A stretch of DNA of 17,390 nt. Source: Halobacteriales archaeon QS_9_70_65. GTDB taxonomy: Archaea > Halobacteriota > Halobacteria > Halobacteriales > Haloarculaceae. Below the pieces are notes generated by a model. It did no database searches and was not told the DNA's origin. It saw only the letters and a program-made list of their open reading frames with translations. The stretch is taken from assembly GCA_003023535.1 (NCBI GenBank), contig PXSC01000021.1, positions 1-17,390 of the forward strand, in the 5' to 3' direction. Position 1 is the stretch's first letter, and every line of letters begins with the position of its first letter. Of the stretch, positions 4,888-14,400 are shown one piece after another. A program made the translations under genes and the position numbers.

Positions 4888-6657
4888 ATGTCCGACGCCG
4901 ACGCGACCGACGCCGGGGAGATCGTCTCGCTACGGACGCCGATCGTCGCCGTGCTGGGCCACGTCGACCACGGGAAGACGAGCCTGCTGGACGAGGTCCG
5001 TGGCTCGGCGGTGACGGCCGGCGAGTCCGGCGCCATCACCCAGCACATCGGCGCGACGGCGGTGCCGCTGGACACCATCTCCGACATCGCGGGGGGGCTC
5101 GTCGACCCCGACGACTTCGATCTGCCCGGGCTGCTGTTCATCGATACGCCCGGCCACCACTCATTCTCGACGTTGCGGTCCCGCGGCGGCGCCCTGGCGG
5201 ACATCGCGGTCCTCGTCGTCGACGTCAACGACGGCTTCCAGCCGCAGACCCTGGAGGCCGTCGACATCCTCAAGCGAACCCAGACACCCTTTATCGTCGC
5301 GGCCAACAAGATCGATACCGTCCCGGGGTGGAACCCCGATCCCGACACGCCCGTCCGGCAGTCGCTGGAGCGGCAGAGCGAGCGGGCCGAATCGCGGCTC
5401 AACGAGCAGCTCTACGAGCTCATCGGCGACCTCTCGGACAACGACTTCTCGGCGGACATGTACTGGCGGGTCCAGGACTTCCGGGCCAACGTCGGCGTCG
5501 TCCCCGTCTCCGCGGAGACCGGCGAGGGCATTTCCGACCTGCTGACGGTGCTGATGGGGCTGTCCCAGAGCTACCTCAAAGAGGAGATGTCGGTCGACGT
5601 CGGAGGGCCGGGCGTCGGCACCGTCCTCGAGGTCGCCGAGGAGCGTGGCTTCGGGACGACGCTGGATCTGGTGCTGTACGACGGGACGCTTCGGGCCGAC
5701 GACACGCTCGTCGTCGGCGGCACCGGCGACCCCATCGTCACCGACGTGCGGGCGCTGTTGCAGCCCCGGCCGCTGGCGGAGATCCGCACCGAAAAGGAAT
5801 TCGAGCGGGTCGAGTCGGTCCGGGCCGCCGCCGGCGTGAAGGTCGCCGCCCCCGACCTCGACGACGCGATGGCCGGCGCGCCCGTCCGGGCCGTCCGCGA
5901 CCGGCCGCTTTCGGAGGTCGTCGAGGAGGTCCGCGCGGAGCTGGCCGACATCGAGGTGACGACCGACGAGGACGGCGTCGTCGTCAAGGCCGACACCCTC
6001 GGTTCGCTGGAGGCCATCGCCGCCGCCCTCGAGGACGCGGAGGTGCCGGTCGTCCGCGCGGAGGTCGGCGACGTCGCTCCCCGGGACGTCGCCGTCGCCT
6101 CCACGGCCGACGAGCCGAAACACGAGGCCGTCCTCGGCTTCAACGTCGACGTCCTCGAGGACGCTCGCCAGGAGGCCGAGGCCGACGACGTCGAGCTGTT
6201 CGTCGACGAGGTCATCTACCGGCTGGTCGAGTCCTACGAGGATCACGTCGAGACCATCGAGCGCGCCCAGCAGGAGCAGGTGCTGGACAAGATCCAGCGA
6301 CCCTGCCGGTTCCGCGTGCTGCCGGACCACGTCTTCCGGCAATCCAACCCCGCCGTCGTCGGCGTCGAAGTGCTGTCCGGGACGCTGAAGCGTAACTCCC
6401 GGGTGGTCACGTGGAGCGGCGACGGGCCCGAGCGGGTCGGCCAGCTGAAGTCCCTACAGGACGCCGGCGAGGACGTCGACGAGGCCCGCGCCGGCGAGGA
6501 GGTCGCCGCCTCGATCGACGGCCCCACCGTCGGCCGCCAGATCGAGGAAGGCGACGAGCTGTGGACCGAACTCCCCGAGAAACACGCCAAGATTCTCGAA
6601 GCGCTCGGGATGTACCTCGACGAACACCGCACCCGCGACCCGTTCTGGGGGAAGTAA
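4888..6657 (+). CDS. infB: Translation initiation factor IF2/aIF5B
   Basis: This 589-residue GTPase joins ribosomal subunits and promotes initiator tRNA binding; the length is normal for archaeal aIF5B. G motifs are all present: P-loop GHVDHGKT (24-31), switch region AITQHIGAT with T51, DTPGH (86-90) and NKID (140-143). After the G domain come domain II (about 230-330), domain III (about 350-450) and a C-terminal domain IV beta-barrel with the long linker helix around DEVIYRLVESYEDHVETIER. The C terminus, MYLDEHRTRDPFWGK, is typical. The true start is ATG 4888 (MSDADATDAGEIVSLRTP), with a Shine-Dalgarno and TATA box upstream; the frame is open back to 4489, but that part overlaps the divergent PRC-barrel gene. 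No inteins or anomalies are seen. Confidence 0.97.
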   Translation: MSDADATDAGEIVSLRTPIVAVLGHVDHGKTSLLDEVRGSAVTAGESGAITQHIGATAVPLDTISDIAGGLVDPDDFDLPGLLFIDTPGHHSFSTLRSRGGALADIAVLVVDVNDGFQPQTLEAVDILKRTQTPFIVAANKIDTVPGWNPDPDTPVRQSLERQSERAESRLNEQLYELIGDLSDNDFSADMYWRVQDFRANVGVVPVSAETGEGISDLLTVLMGLSQSYLKEEMSVDVGGPGVGTVLEVAEERGFGTTLDLVLYDGTLRADDTLVVGGTGDPIVTDVRALLQPRPLAEIRTEKEFERVESVRAAAGVKVAAPDLDDAMAGAPVRAVRDRPLSEVVEEVRAELADIEVTTDEDGVVVKADTLGSLEAIAAALEDAEVPVVRAEVGDVAPRDVAVASTADEPKHEAVLGFNVDVLEDARQEAEADDVELFVDEVIYRLVESYEDHVETIERAQQEQVLDKIQRPCRFRVLPDHVFRQSNPAVVGVEVLSGTLKRNSRVVTWSGDGPERVGQLKSLQDAGEDVDEARAGEEVAASIDGPTVGRQIEEGDELWTELPEKHAKILEALGMYLDEHRTRDPFWGK

Positions 6658-6719
6658 CCGCCCGCCGTGACGCCGACGACCCGCCGGCGCCCGGCCGCTC
6701 GTCGCGATCAGTAATTAGA

Positions 6720-6727
6720 TTTAATTA
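6720..6727 (+). promoter_or_regulatory. TATA box for leaderless small membrane gene
   Basis: TTTAATTA lies in an AT-rich island (6711-6727) and is centred 25-26 bp before ATG 6749. That spacing puts the transcription start on or next to the start codon, so the mRNA should be leaderless. It is the best-placed promoter in the window and the main support that 6749 begins a real gene. Confidence 0.65.
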
Positions 6728-6748
6728 CCGGGCGCCCGACGTGGCGGT

Positions 6749-6928
6749 ATGAAACGGGCGACGCGCTACGACGGGCTGCTGGCGGCGATGCCGGTTCTCG
6801 TCGTCGGGGGCCTGCTCGCGGGGTGGCTCTCGGCGGTACCGACGGCCGTCGGCGCCGGCCTCGGGAGCGCGCTGGCCGGCGTCGTCGTCGCGCTGTCGCT
6901 GTTCGTGGTGCCGCCGAGTAGTCGAACG
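6749..6928 (+). CDS. Small two-helix membrane protein, stop codon missing
   Basis: Translation from ATG 6749 gives MKRATRYDGLLAAMPVLVVG and so on: a basic N terminus and two hydrophobic helices (about residues 9-28 and 33-55) ending LSLFVVPP. This is the layout of the roughly 60-70 residue membrane proteins often found alone behind leaderless promoters in haloarchaea. The reading frame has no stop where the protein should end. It runs on antisense through the ABC permease gene to 7885, with arginine-rich, non-protein-like composition. A TAG at 6919-6921 lies in another frame. The end given is where similarity to a plausible protein stops and the permease gene ends on the other strand. The stop may have been lost by deletion, or the consensus may lack a base. 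Function unknown. Confidence 0.5.
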
Positions 6929-8509
6929 TCAGGCCCGGACGATGAGCAGCCCCGCGAGCGTCGAGACGACGAAGAGCGCCAGCGCCGGCAGCGCCGCGGC
7001 GGCGAGGAAGCCCTCGCTGTAGGCCGCCCAGATGTAGGTGGCGAGGGTGTCGACGCCGTCGGGCCGCAGCAGCAGGGTCGCCGGCAGTTCCTTGACGGTC
7101 GCGACGAACGCCAGTGCCGCACCGGCGGCGATACCGGGCGCCGCGAGCGGCAGGGTCACCTCCCAGTGGGCCGACGCCGGCGACCGGCCGAGCGTCCGGG
7201 CGGCCTCCGGCAGCCGGGGGTCGACCGCGAACACCGACGACCGGAGCGCGCCGACGGCCTCCGGGAGGAACCGGACGACGTAGGCGAACAGCAGCATCGG
7301 CAGGAAGAGGACGCCGCGCTGGTACAGTTCGCCGCCGTGGCCGGCCGCCAGCGAGACCAGGGCGACGCCGACGACGACGCCGGGCACCGCGTAGGCGACG
7401 TAGCTGCTGGCCTCGACGACCCGGGCCGCCGGCGACCGCCGCCGCGAGAGCGCCGCGACGGGGGCGGCCGCACAGACGACCAGCACCGCGGCCGCGGCGC
7501 CGAGAGCGGCGGTGTTGACGGCGTACTCGGCCCGGAACGGTACGCCCGCCGGCGTCGGTCCGGAGAGCCACTCGAGCAGCACCCACAGCGGCACGCCGAC
7601 GGCGACGACGACGACGGCCGCCGGCAGCGCCGTCGCCGGCCACCGCCACCGGCCGAGGTCGTGGACGTCCTCGTCGGCGCCGCCGGACTGACGGCCGGTC
7701 GCCCGCCGGAGGCGGGTCTCGACGGCCAGAAGCACCAGCGTGATGACGACCAGCTGCAGCGACAGCAGCGCCGCGGCGTCCCGGCCGAAGGTGTTGAACT
7801 CGACGTAGATGGCGCGGGTGAAGACGTCGAACCGCATGATCATCGGCTCGCCGAAGGCCGCGAGCGTGCTGAGCGCGACCAGTAGCGCGCCGGCACCGAT
7901 CGCCGGCCGGATCAGCGGCAGTGACACGCGCCGGAACGCCGCGAGGCGGCCGTGCCGGAGCGTCCGCGCGGCCTCGACGAGGCGGCCGTCCAGCGAGGCG
8001 AGTGCCGCCCGCGTCGTCACGAACACGTAGGGGAAGTGATACAGCGTCAGCACGAGCGCGGTCCCGGGGAAGCCGTACAGCGCGGGCAACTCCTCGACGC
8101 CGAGCGGCGCGAGCAGCCCCTGTAGCCGGCCGTGGGGGCCGAAGGCGGCCACGTAGGCGAAGGCGCCGATCCAGCCGGGCAGCACCAGCGGCATCACCAG
8201 TAGGACGGTCCAGAGCCGCCGGCCGGGCAGGTTCGTCCGGGTCGTCAGGTACGACAGCGGGACGCCCAGAAGAACCGCTCCGGTGGTGACCGCCGCGACG
8301 AGCGCGAGACTGTTGCCGAGAATCCGGACGACGCGCGGGCTGGTCACCGTCGACGGCGCGTCCGGCGCGGCGACGGCCGCGAGTGCGATCCAAACGACGG
8401 GCAGCGACACGGCGGCGGCGACGGCCCCGCCGAGCAGCAGCGCCGCCACCGGCCGGTCGTCGCCCGCGCGGCGGACCTCCTCCGGGACGCCCGGCACCGA
8501 CTCCCACAT
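6929..8509 (-). CDS. Fe(III)-type ABC transporter permease, fused double domain
   Basis: This 526-residue inner-membrane protein has two homologous permease halves, as in FbpB/AfuB-type ferric iron importers and ThiP. Each half carries the EAA loop that docks the ATPase: EAARTLRHGRLAAFRRVSLP (about 179-198) and EAARTLGRSPASAHWEVTLP (about 435-454). Around twelve hydrophobic segments are visible. The start is ATG 8509, which overlaps the stop of the solute-binding protein gene as TGATG, indicating translational coupling; the frame is open upstream, but that part overlaps the solute-binding gene. It is the last gene of the operon and no ATPase gene follows, so the importer must borrow an ATPase from elsewhere or has lost its own. 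The protein looks complete at both ends. Substrate is inferred from the family only. Confidence 0.92.
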   Translation of the reverse strand: MWESVPGVPEEVRRAGDDRPVAALLLGGAVAAAVSLPVVWIALAAVAAPDAPSTVTSPRVVRILGNSLALVAAVTTGAVLLGVPLSYLTTRTNLPGRRLWTVLLVMPLVLPGWIGAFAYVAAFGPHGRLQGLLAPLGVEELPALYGFPGTALVLTLYHFPYVFVTTRAALASLDGRLVEAARTLRHGRLAAFRRVSLPLIRPAIGAGALLVALSTLAAFGEPMIMRFDVFTRAIYVEFNTFGRDAAALLSLQLVVITLVLLAVETRLRRATGRQSGGADEDVHDLGRWRWPATALPAAVVVVAVGVPLWVLLEWLSGPTPAGVPFRAEYAVNTAALGAAAAVLVVCAAAPVAALSRRRSPAARVVEASSYVAYAVPGVVVGVALVSLAAGHGGELYQRGVLFLPMLLFAYVVRFLPEAVGALRSSVFAVDPRLPEAARTLGRSPASAHWEVTLPLAAPGIAAGAALAFVATVKELPATLLLRPDGVDTLATYIWAAYSEGFLAAAALPALALFVVSTLAGLLIVRA

Positions 8510-9612
8510 CAGACCAGTCCGTACTCCTTGAGCAGTTCGACGGTCCCCTCGAGGTCGCGCAGGTCGGCGAAGTCGACGTCCGGCGGGGCGAGTTCCGTCC
8601 GCGACGGCAGGCTCTCGTGCGGCGGAACGGCCTCGACGACGGGATACTCGGTGGTCTGGGCCATCGCGAAGTACTCCTGGGCCTCGCCCGAGAGCAGGTG
8701 GCGGACGAACGCCTCCGCCAGCGCCGGGTCGTCGGCGGCCTCCAGCACCGCCGACCCCGCGACGTTGAAGACGGTGCCGGGGTCGTCCCGCGTGAACTCC
8801 CGACCGAGCGGCGGGTCGTCGCGGCTCAGCGCCACCCGGCGGGGGTGGTAGTGGTTCGTCAGACCGACCGACACCTCGCCGTCGGCGATCGACTTGCAGG
8901 TCGAGAAGCCGCCGCTGTAGGCGGTCGGGTTCAACTCCAGCATCGCTTCCAGCCACCCGCGGGTGGTCTCCTCGCCGTCGATGACCCGCATCGCGGTGAT
9001 CGACGCCTGAAACGACGGGATGACCGGATCCCAGCCGAAGTCGTCCCGGAACCGCTCGACGTCGGGGAACTCGTAGATGCTGGCCGGGATCACCCCGGGA
9101 TCGAGCTGCTCGGTGTTGTACGGCACCGACCGGACGCGGCCGGAGACGCCGGTCCAGTCCGCGCCCGAGCGGTACCGGGCGTCGACCGTGTCGGTCGTCT
9201 CGCTCGACAGCGGCCGGGTGAGGTCCGCCTCCAGCAGCGCGCCGAGGGTACCCGGCGCGTGGACGCTGTAGAAGACGTCCGCGCGGGTATTCTCGCCGGC
9301 CTCGAGCAACTGGTTGGTCAGCGCGTTCGGGTCGGCGAACCGGACCGTCAGGTCGAACCCGTCGTACCGGTCGTCGATATGCGTCAGAAGCGGCTCGACG
9401 AGCCCCTTCGACCGGCCGGAGTACACCGTCAGGTCGCCCTCCAGGTCGGGCAGGGCGTCCACCGACGTGCCCGGAATCTCGTCGCGGTCGTCGCGGCGAC
9501 GGCCGATGGCCTGCCGGAAGGCGTCTCTGTCCCCACCGAGACAGCCGGCGCTGCCGACGACCGCGGCGCCGGCGGCCGCCGCCAGCAGTCGTCTGCGCGT
9601 CGCCCGGGCCAT
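8509..9612 (-). CDS. Fe(III)-type ABC transporter solute-binding lipoprotein
   Basis: This 367-residue extracellular binding protein begins at ATG 9612, which gives a Tat-like basic region ATRRRLLAAAAG and lipobox SAGC with Cys24; the extra upstream frame overlaps the preceding gene. LTVYSGRSKGLVEPLL (61-76), VPYNTEQLDP (163-172) and SIADGEVSVGLTNHYH (241-256) match the ferric-binding FutA/AfuA branch. There the tyrosines near the last motif bind iron; here the usual tandem YY is YH (Y255, H256), so the metal site may differ or the ligand may not be iron. Anchored by its lipid outside the membrane, it should deliver substrate to the permease encoded next. A Shine-Dalgarno-like GAGG lies before the start, which is one base after the stop of the BNR protein gene. 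Confidence 0.92.
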   Translation of the reverse strand: MARATRRRLLAAAAGAAVVGSAGCLGGDRDAFRQAIGRRRDDRDEIPGTSVDALPDLEGDLTVYSGRSKGLVEPLLTHIDDRYDGFDLTVRFADPNALTNQLLEAGENTRADVFYSVHAPGTLGALLEADLTRPLSSETTDTVDARYRSGADWTGVSGRVRSVPYNTEQLDPGVIPASIYEFPDVERFRDDFGWDPVIPSFQASITAMRVIDGEETTRGWLEAMLELNPTAYSGGFSTCKSIADGEVSVGLTNHYHPRRVALSRDDPPLGREFTRDDPGTVFNVAGSAVLEAADDPALAEAFVRHLLSGEAQEYFAMAQTTEYPVVEAVPPHESLPSRTELAPPDVDFADLRDLEGTVELLKEYGLV

Positions 9613-9613
9613 C

Positions 9614-11449
9614 TCAGACCTCTCCCCCGACCACCGTGTACGTCGCCGCCGTGTCGGCCACCGACCGCCAGTCACCGTCGCCGGCCTCGAGTTCGAGCGG
9701 ACCGACCTCGTAAACGCCGGTGTCGGCGGGGTCGTCGGGCGCCCGCGGGTAGTACGTCAGGTCGAACTCCGTGCCCTCGGTCCCGAGGTGAACGTACTGG
9801 ACGCCGGCGTCGGGCCGGCGGTCGACCGCCGTCACCGCCTCGGTGTCGTCGACGCGCCACTCGATGGGGAGGACGTCCCGCAGCCGGGCCTCGCGCTGGC
9901 ACTCGACCTGTAGTTCCATCCGGACGGTCCGGTCGCCCGTGACGGTGCCGGCGTCGGTGTCGTCCTCGCGGACCCCGAACCGCTCGAAGGCCGGCACCGA
10001 CTCCCGAGGCTCGTCCAGCTCGACGGCGATCTGCGGGTCGGTGTCCGTCTGGTCGGCGAAGGAGACGACGAGGGTGCCGTCCTCGGGGAGGATGCCGAGC
10101 GTCGTGAAGTCGAACCGTTCGCCGGTGTCGGCGCTGGCGGCGTAGGTCGCGTCGGCCCGCCCGAAGTAGAGCAGCTCGACCTCCCGCGGCCCCTCGACGG
10201 CGCCGTCGATGCGGAACACCATGTCCTGATCGACCGCTTCCTCGGTGTCGCTGGCGTGGATCGCCACCGCCGTCACGTCGTGCTCGCCGTTGACCTTGAA
10301 GTCCGACAGCCCGCCGAGCCGCTCGTACGGCGCCGGAATCCGGAAGGTCGAGGCCTCCCACGTCCGGCCGCCGTCCGTCGAGTAGCGGTAGGTGAACGAG
10401 GTGTCGGCGAAGTCGACCACGTGGAGGTAGCCGCGGGAGTCGACCAGCAGGTCGCCGTCCGGCAGCCCCTCCGGGGTGTCGAAGCAGGACCACCGGAGGT
10501 CGCCGTCGGCGACGACCGTGTCGCAGGGCGCGGAGGCGCCGTCGGCCAGCGCCCGCCCGTCGCCGAGCGGCGTGAAGCCGCCGCGAATCTGCGGCTGGAC
10601 GTAGTCGAGTATCTCCGACTCCGGCAGGTCGTCGAGGAACTCGACGGTCTCGCCCTCGATCGCGCTGTCGACCTGTCGCTCGGAGACGTAGAAGTAGTTC
10701 AGGCCGTCGAGGCTGACCAGCAGCGTCTCGTCCGGCCGGCCGACGCTGCCCCGCTGGACGACGAGGTACGGCACCTCCTGGCCGGCGATCTCGAACGGTC
10801 CGGGGTAGACGACCATCCACGGCCGGTCGTAGAACGGCGGGTGCAGCGGCGTCTCGTTGTAGAACCACCGCTCCTCGTCGGCGTCGTACTTGAACGCGAC
10901 GAGCCGGTCGGTACCGTAGGGGTTCCAGTCGACGGCGACGACGTCGCCGGTCGGCGTCGGCGAGACGCACCCCTCGGAGGTGATCGGGTACGGCGTCGCC
11001 GGCTCGACGGTGGTCCAGCTCCGGCCGCGGTCCTCGCTGACGTGCAGCGTCAGCTGCCCGCCCATGTCGTAGATGGTCCCCTCGGGGTCGACGGTCAGGT
11101 AGTTCTCACAGCAGTTGCCCGTCTTCCGGACCGTCCGCCACGAACGGGTGTCGGTCTGCTCCCACTCCCCGGCGGCCTCGTCGAACTCGAAAACGGGGAA
11201 GGTCCGAATCGCGGTCGGCTGCTCGACGTCGTCGGTGACGGTCGCCGGCACCCGCGAGCCGGCCTCGCCGGCGCCGACGGTCGTCTCGCCGTCGTCGCCG
11301 CCGACCAGCGCACTGGCGCCGACGCCGGCGCCCAGCTGCATGAACTTCCGCCGGTCGGTGTCGAACGCCTCGTCGAGCTCTACCGGTTCGTACCCCTCGC
11401 CGGGGTCGGTCGGTGCCTCGCGGTCGTCGGTGTCGTGTCTGTCGCTCAT
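9614..11449 (-). CDS. Secreted BNR/Asp-box beta-propeller-like protein
   Basis: This 611-residue protein starts at ATG 11449, overlapping the peptidase stop as ATGA. A twin-arginine motif, TDRRKFMQLGAGVGASALVGG (from about 31), marks Tat export, though the hydrophobic part is short. Two clear Asp-box repeats, SEDRGRSW (137-144) and STDGGRTW (356-363), sit in a sequence full of short beta strands, as in sialidase-type or other BNR propellers. The catalytic arginine triad and Tyr/Glu of sialidases cannot be assigned, so enzyme activity is not claimed. GNCCENYL (110-117) has paired cysteines; further cysteines at about 160, 308 and 321 suggest disulfides outside the cell. The last roughly 110 residues (500-611) resemble the C terminus of the peptidase encoded just upstream. 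Role in the operon is unknown. Confidence 0.85.
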   Translation of the reverse strand: MSDRHDTDDREAPTDPGEGYEPVELDEAFDTDRRKFMQLGAGVGASALVGGDDGETTVGAGEAGSRVPATVTDDVEQPTAIRTFPVFEFDEAAGEWEQTDTRSWRTVRKTGNCCENYLTVDPEGTIYDMGGQLTLHVSEDRGRSWTTVEPATPYPITSEGCVSPTPTGDVVAVDWNPYGTDRLVAFKYDADEERWFYNETPLHPPFYDRPWMVVYPGPFEIAGQEVPYLVVQRGSVGRPDETLLVSLDGLNYFYVSERQVDSAIEGETVEFLDDLPESEILDYVQPQIRGGFTPLGDGRALADGASAPCDTVVADGDLRWSCFDTPEGLPDGDLLVDSRGYLHVVDFADTSFTYRYSTDGGRTWEASTFRIPAPYERLGGLSDFKVNGEHDVTAVAIHASDTEEAVDQDMVFRIDGAVEGPREVELLYFGRADATYAASADTGERFDFTTLGILPEDGTLVVSFADQTDTDPQIAVELDEPRESVPAFERFGVREDDTDAGTVTGDRTVRMELQVECQREARLRDVLPIEWRVDDTEAVTAVDRRPDAGVQYVHLGTEGTEFDLTYYPRAPDDPADTGVYEVGPLELEAGDGDWRSVADTAATYTVVGGEV

Positions 11450-14400
11450 CGTCGGTCGTTCTGGAGGGGTTCTGCGGCCACTACCACGTGGGTCTGGACG
11501 GTGCCGTCGACGTCGACCCACTCGCCGTCGCCGGGGTCGCGGACCTGCGCCGGCCCGAGGTCGTAGGTTCCGGAGCGGCGCTGCGTGCCGACGGACGCCG
11601 GCGTCTCGACGAGGTAGTCGAACTCGAGGGTCTCGCCGGGCGGCGCGTCCGGCCCGATGCTCACCATCTTCACCCCGTCGTCGCGCCGCGGCTCGACGTC
11701 GACGACGGTCTCGCCGGTCTCGGCGACGTCGTACTCGTAGGGGACGAGGTCCCGGACGGCGAGGGCCTCGTCGGCCTCGTGGGAGACGGTGACCCGGTTC
11801 CTGACGGTGTCGTCGCCGATCTGGACCGCGCTGCCGGCGTCGCGGTCGCCGGTCGCCCCGAGCCCGGGGTCGACGGACGCGAACTGCGCGGGGCCGAACG
11901 TCCGGTCGACCTCGCCGTCGACGCTGCGGACCTGGACGTGGCCGAGCGCGTTCGTCAGCATCGTGTGTCCGAGAAAGGCGACGGCGTAGTCGAGCAGCCC
12001 GAACGGGTGGAGGTTCGCCTGGCTCGGCGGCTGGAGCAGCCCGCCGACGATGTGGAGCCGGCCGTCGACGTCCGTCCGGTCGACGGTACCGGCCGGCACC
12101 CGTCCGTCCGTCTCGCCGGCGGCGGTCCCACCGGCGTCGGCGAAGTCGTCGGGATCGACCAGCCACATCGGCGCCTCGTCCGTCTTGATGCCCTGGGCGA
12201 CGACGTTGTACGGCTGTCGCTGGATCGACCGCGTGTCGGTCAGCAGCGGGTGGTCCTCGTTGCGCTCGTCGATCTTCGGGACGAACAGCTCCCGACGGTC
12301 GACGCTGTCGGCGTCGAACGGCGCCGCCGCCGCGTTCTCCAGGTCGGCCAGGAGGCTCACCCCGGAGTCGGTCAGCACGAGCGTGCCGCCGGCCTCGACG
12401 AACTCGTCGATAGCCTCGAGGAACGCCGCGTCGACGTCGTCGTGGACGATCACGAGGCTGTCGAGGTCGTCCAGCGCCGCGGGCTCGGTGACCGGGACGA
12501 CGGCGCCGTCGTCGGCGACGTAGTCGTCGTAGTCGCGGAAGTACTGTAGCGCGTCGGCGGTGCCGTAGTCCCGCTGTCGATAGCCGCCGCCCCAGGAGTC
12601 GACCGACCCCGGGTCCGGCGGGCTCTCGGCGTCGGCGACCCGTCCGACCCGGACGTCGAGACGGCCGTCGCCGTCGACGGCCTCGGTCCGGAGCGTCCAC
12701 TCGCCGGCGGGGTCCGTCAGGTGCCACGTCGGCAGCCCGCCGTCGGCCGCCCGGGCCTCGCGGGGGTCGTAGCGCCGCGCCGTCTCGCCGCCAGGGTCCC
12801 GGAGCTCGACGGCGGCCAGCAGCTCGCCCCGCGGCCGGGGGTCGACGGAGACGACGTCGGCGTCTTGGACCGCGACCGTCGCCGTCTCGCCCGCCTCGAC
12901 CGCCAGCGTCGAGACGTCCGCGTCGGGTTCGCTGCCGCCGCCGACGTACTCACCGTTCTCGAGGAACGGTAGATCCTCGGCGTCGACTGACAGCCGGTCG
13001 CTGGGGACGTAGCCGGTCGTCGTGTCGCCGGTGACGATGCCGGTCTCGACGTCGGTGGCGGCGTGTTCGATCGTCCGCCGGTAGACGGCCCGGTAGGCAC
13101 GGACCTGTGCGTCGACCCGCTGTGGGTCGAAGACGTTGCCGCTAACGATGTTCGAGTAGGCCATCTCGAAGTTCTGGGCGACGGCGCCGAGCCCGCCCGA
13201 CTCCTCGGGGAGCTGTGCCCACTCCCGGAGCCGGCCGGTGCCGGTGTAGCCCAGCGTGTCCCAGATGGTGCCCCAGGCAAAGGCCGTCTCCGGAACGCCG
13301 AAGACGCTGCTGCCGACGGTCGACCCCCGGGCCTCCGCGGCCGTCCGCCACTCGTCGGCGGCCGCGGTCACCTCCTCGCCGACGGTCCGGTTCCACCGCT
13401 GGACGTCCTGGAACCGGCCCTGGTCGAACTGGTCCTGGCAGGTCAGCCCGTAGACGAACGTGTCGGCGCCGACGCTCTGGCCGTGGAGGTCCGCGAAGTA
13501 GCCGACGTCGTCGTACTCCCGGAGCGTCTCGACGATCCACAGCGCGTCCGGCACCGTCTCGCGGATGCCCGGCGGCACGTCGCGGTCGATGCCGTCGGGG
13601 TCGTCGGCCGCGAGGTCCCGACCGTTCGGCTCGGCGGGGTAGAACCCCTCGAAGATCCAGCCGGCGTTGGCGTACTGACGGTTGGTGTCCTCGCCGGCGC
13701 CCTGGCCGCGCTCGAACAGCGTCGCCCCCGGGACGCCGTAGCTCTCGTACTGCGGCTGGCGGGTCCTCCAGCCGTCGGGGTTGGCGTAGACGAACACGAA
13801 GGCGAACTCCTCCAGCAGCGACCCGACGGCCGGCTCCTGCCCGCGGAGGACGTTCTCGATGAACCGCGAGCCGGCCTCGACGCCGGCCCGCTCGTCGCCG
13901 TGCAGCGAGATGGTGAACACCAGCTTCTCCTTCTCAGCGAACGCCGCCCGGTCGCGGACGTTCGCCGCCAACTCGGCGAACAGGATGGGGAAGGCGTCGT
14001 CCCGGTTGGAGGCGTAGTTGAAGTGGCCCTTCGAGCGGCCGCTCGTGTACGTCCGCAGACGATCGGGGTGTTCGGACTCGAGGTGCCGGAGCCCCCTGCG
14101 ATTCTCCTCGTAATCGATGTAGCCGGTGCTGCGGGTGGCCTCCGGGAAGAGCCCGCCGGGTAGTAGTCGAGCCGCCAGAACGGGTTGGCACCGGGCGAGA
14201 AGGTGAAGCTCTCGGCGGTCGGGATCTCCGCGGCCGCCCGCGCGTCGGCCGCCGTCAGCGTCGTGTACGCCGCCGGCCGAGGCGTCGTCGTGGTGCGGAG
14301 CGACTCCCCGCCCAGCGCCGAAAGCGCCTCGAAGCCGGCGGCTTCGGCGAACGTCACCAGCGTCGGGACCGCGTACTCCCCGGGCGTATGGTTCAGTACG

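Noticed and set aside
6932..7885. Small membrane ORF continuing to the stop at 7885
   Set aside because: This part is antisense to a well-supported permease gene and has shadow-type composition.
9614..11449. Calling the BNR protein a sialidase
   Set aside because: Asp boxes are structural and occur in many propellers; the arginine triad and catalytic Tyr/Glu could not be assigned.
11450..12727. Long N-terminal extension of the BNR protein
   Set aside because: The extension overlaps the peptidase coding sequence in another frame; the ATG at 11449 followed by a Tat motif is the better start.
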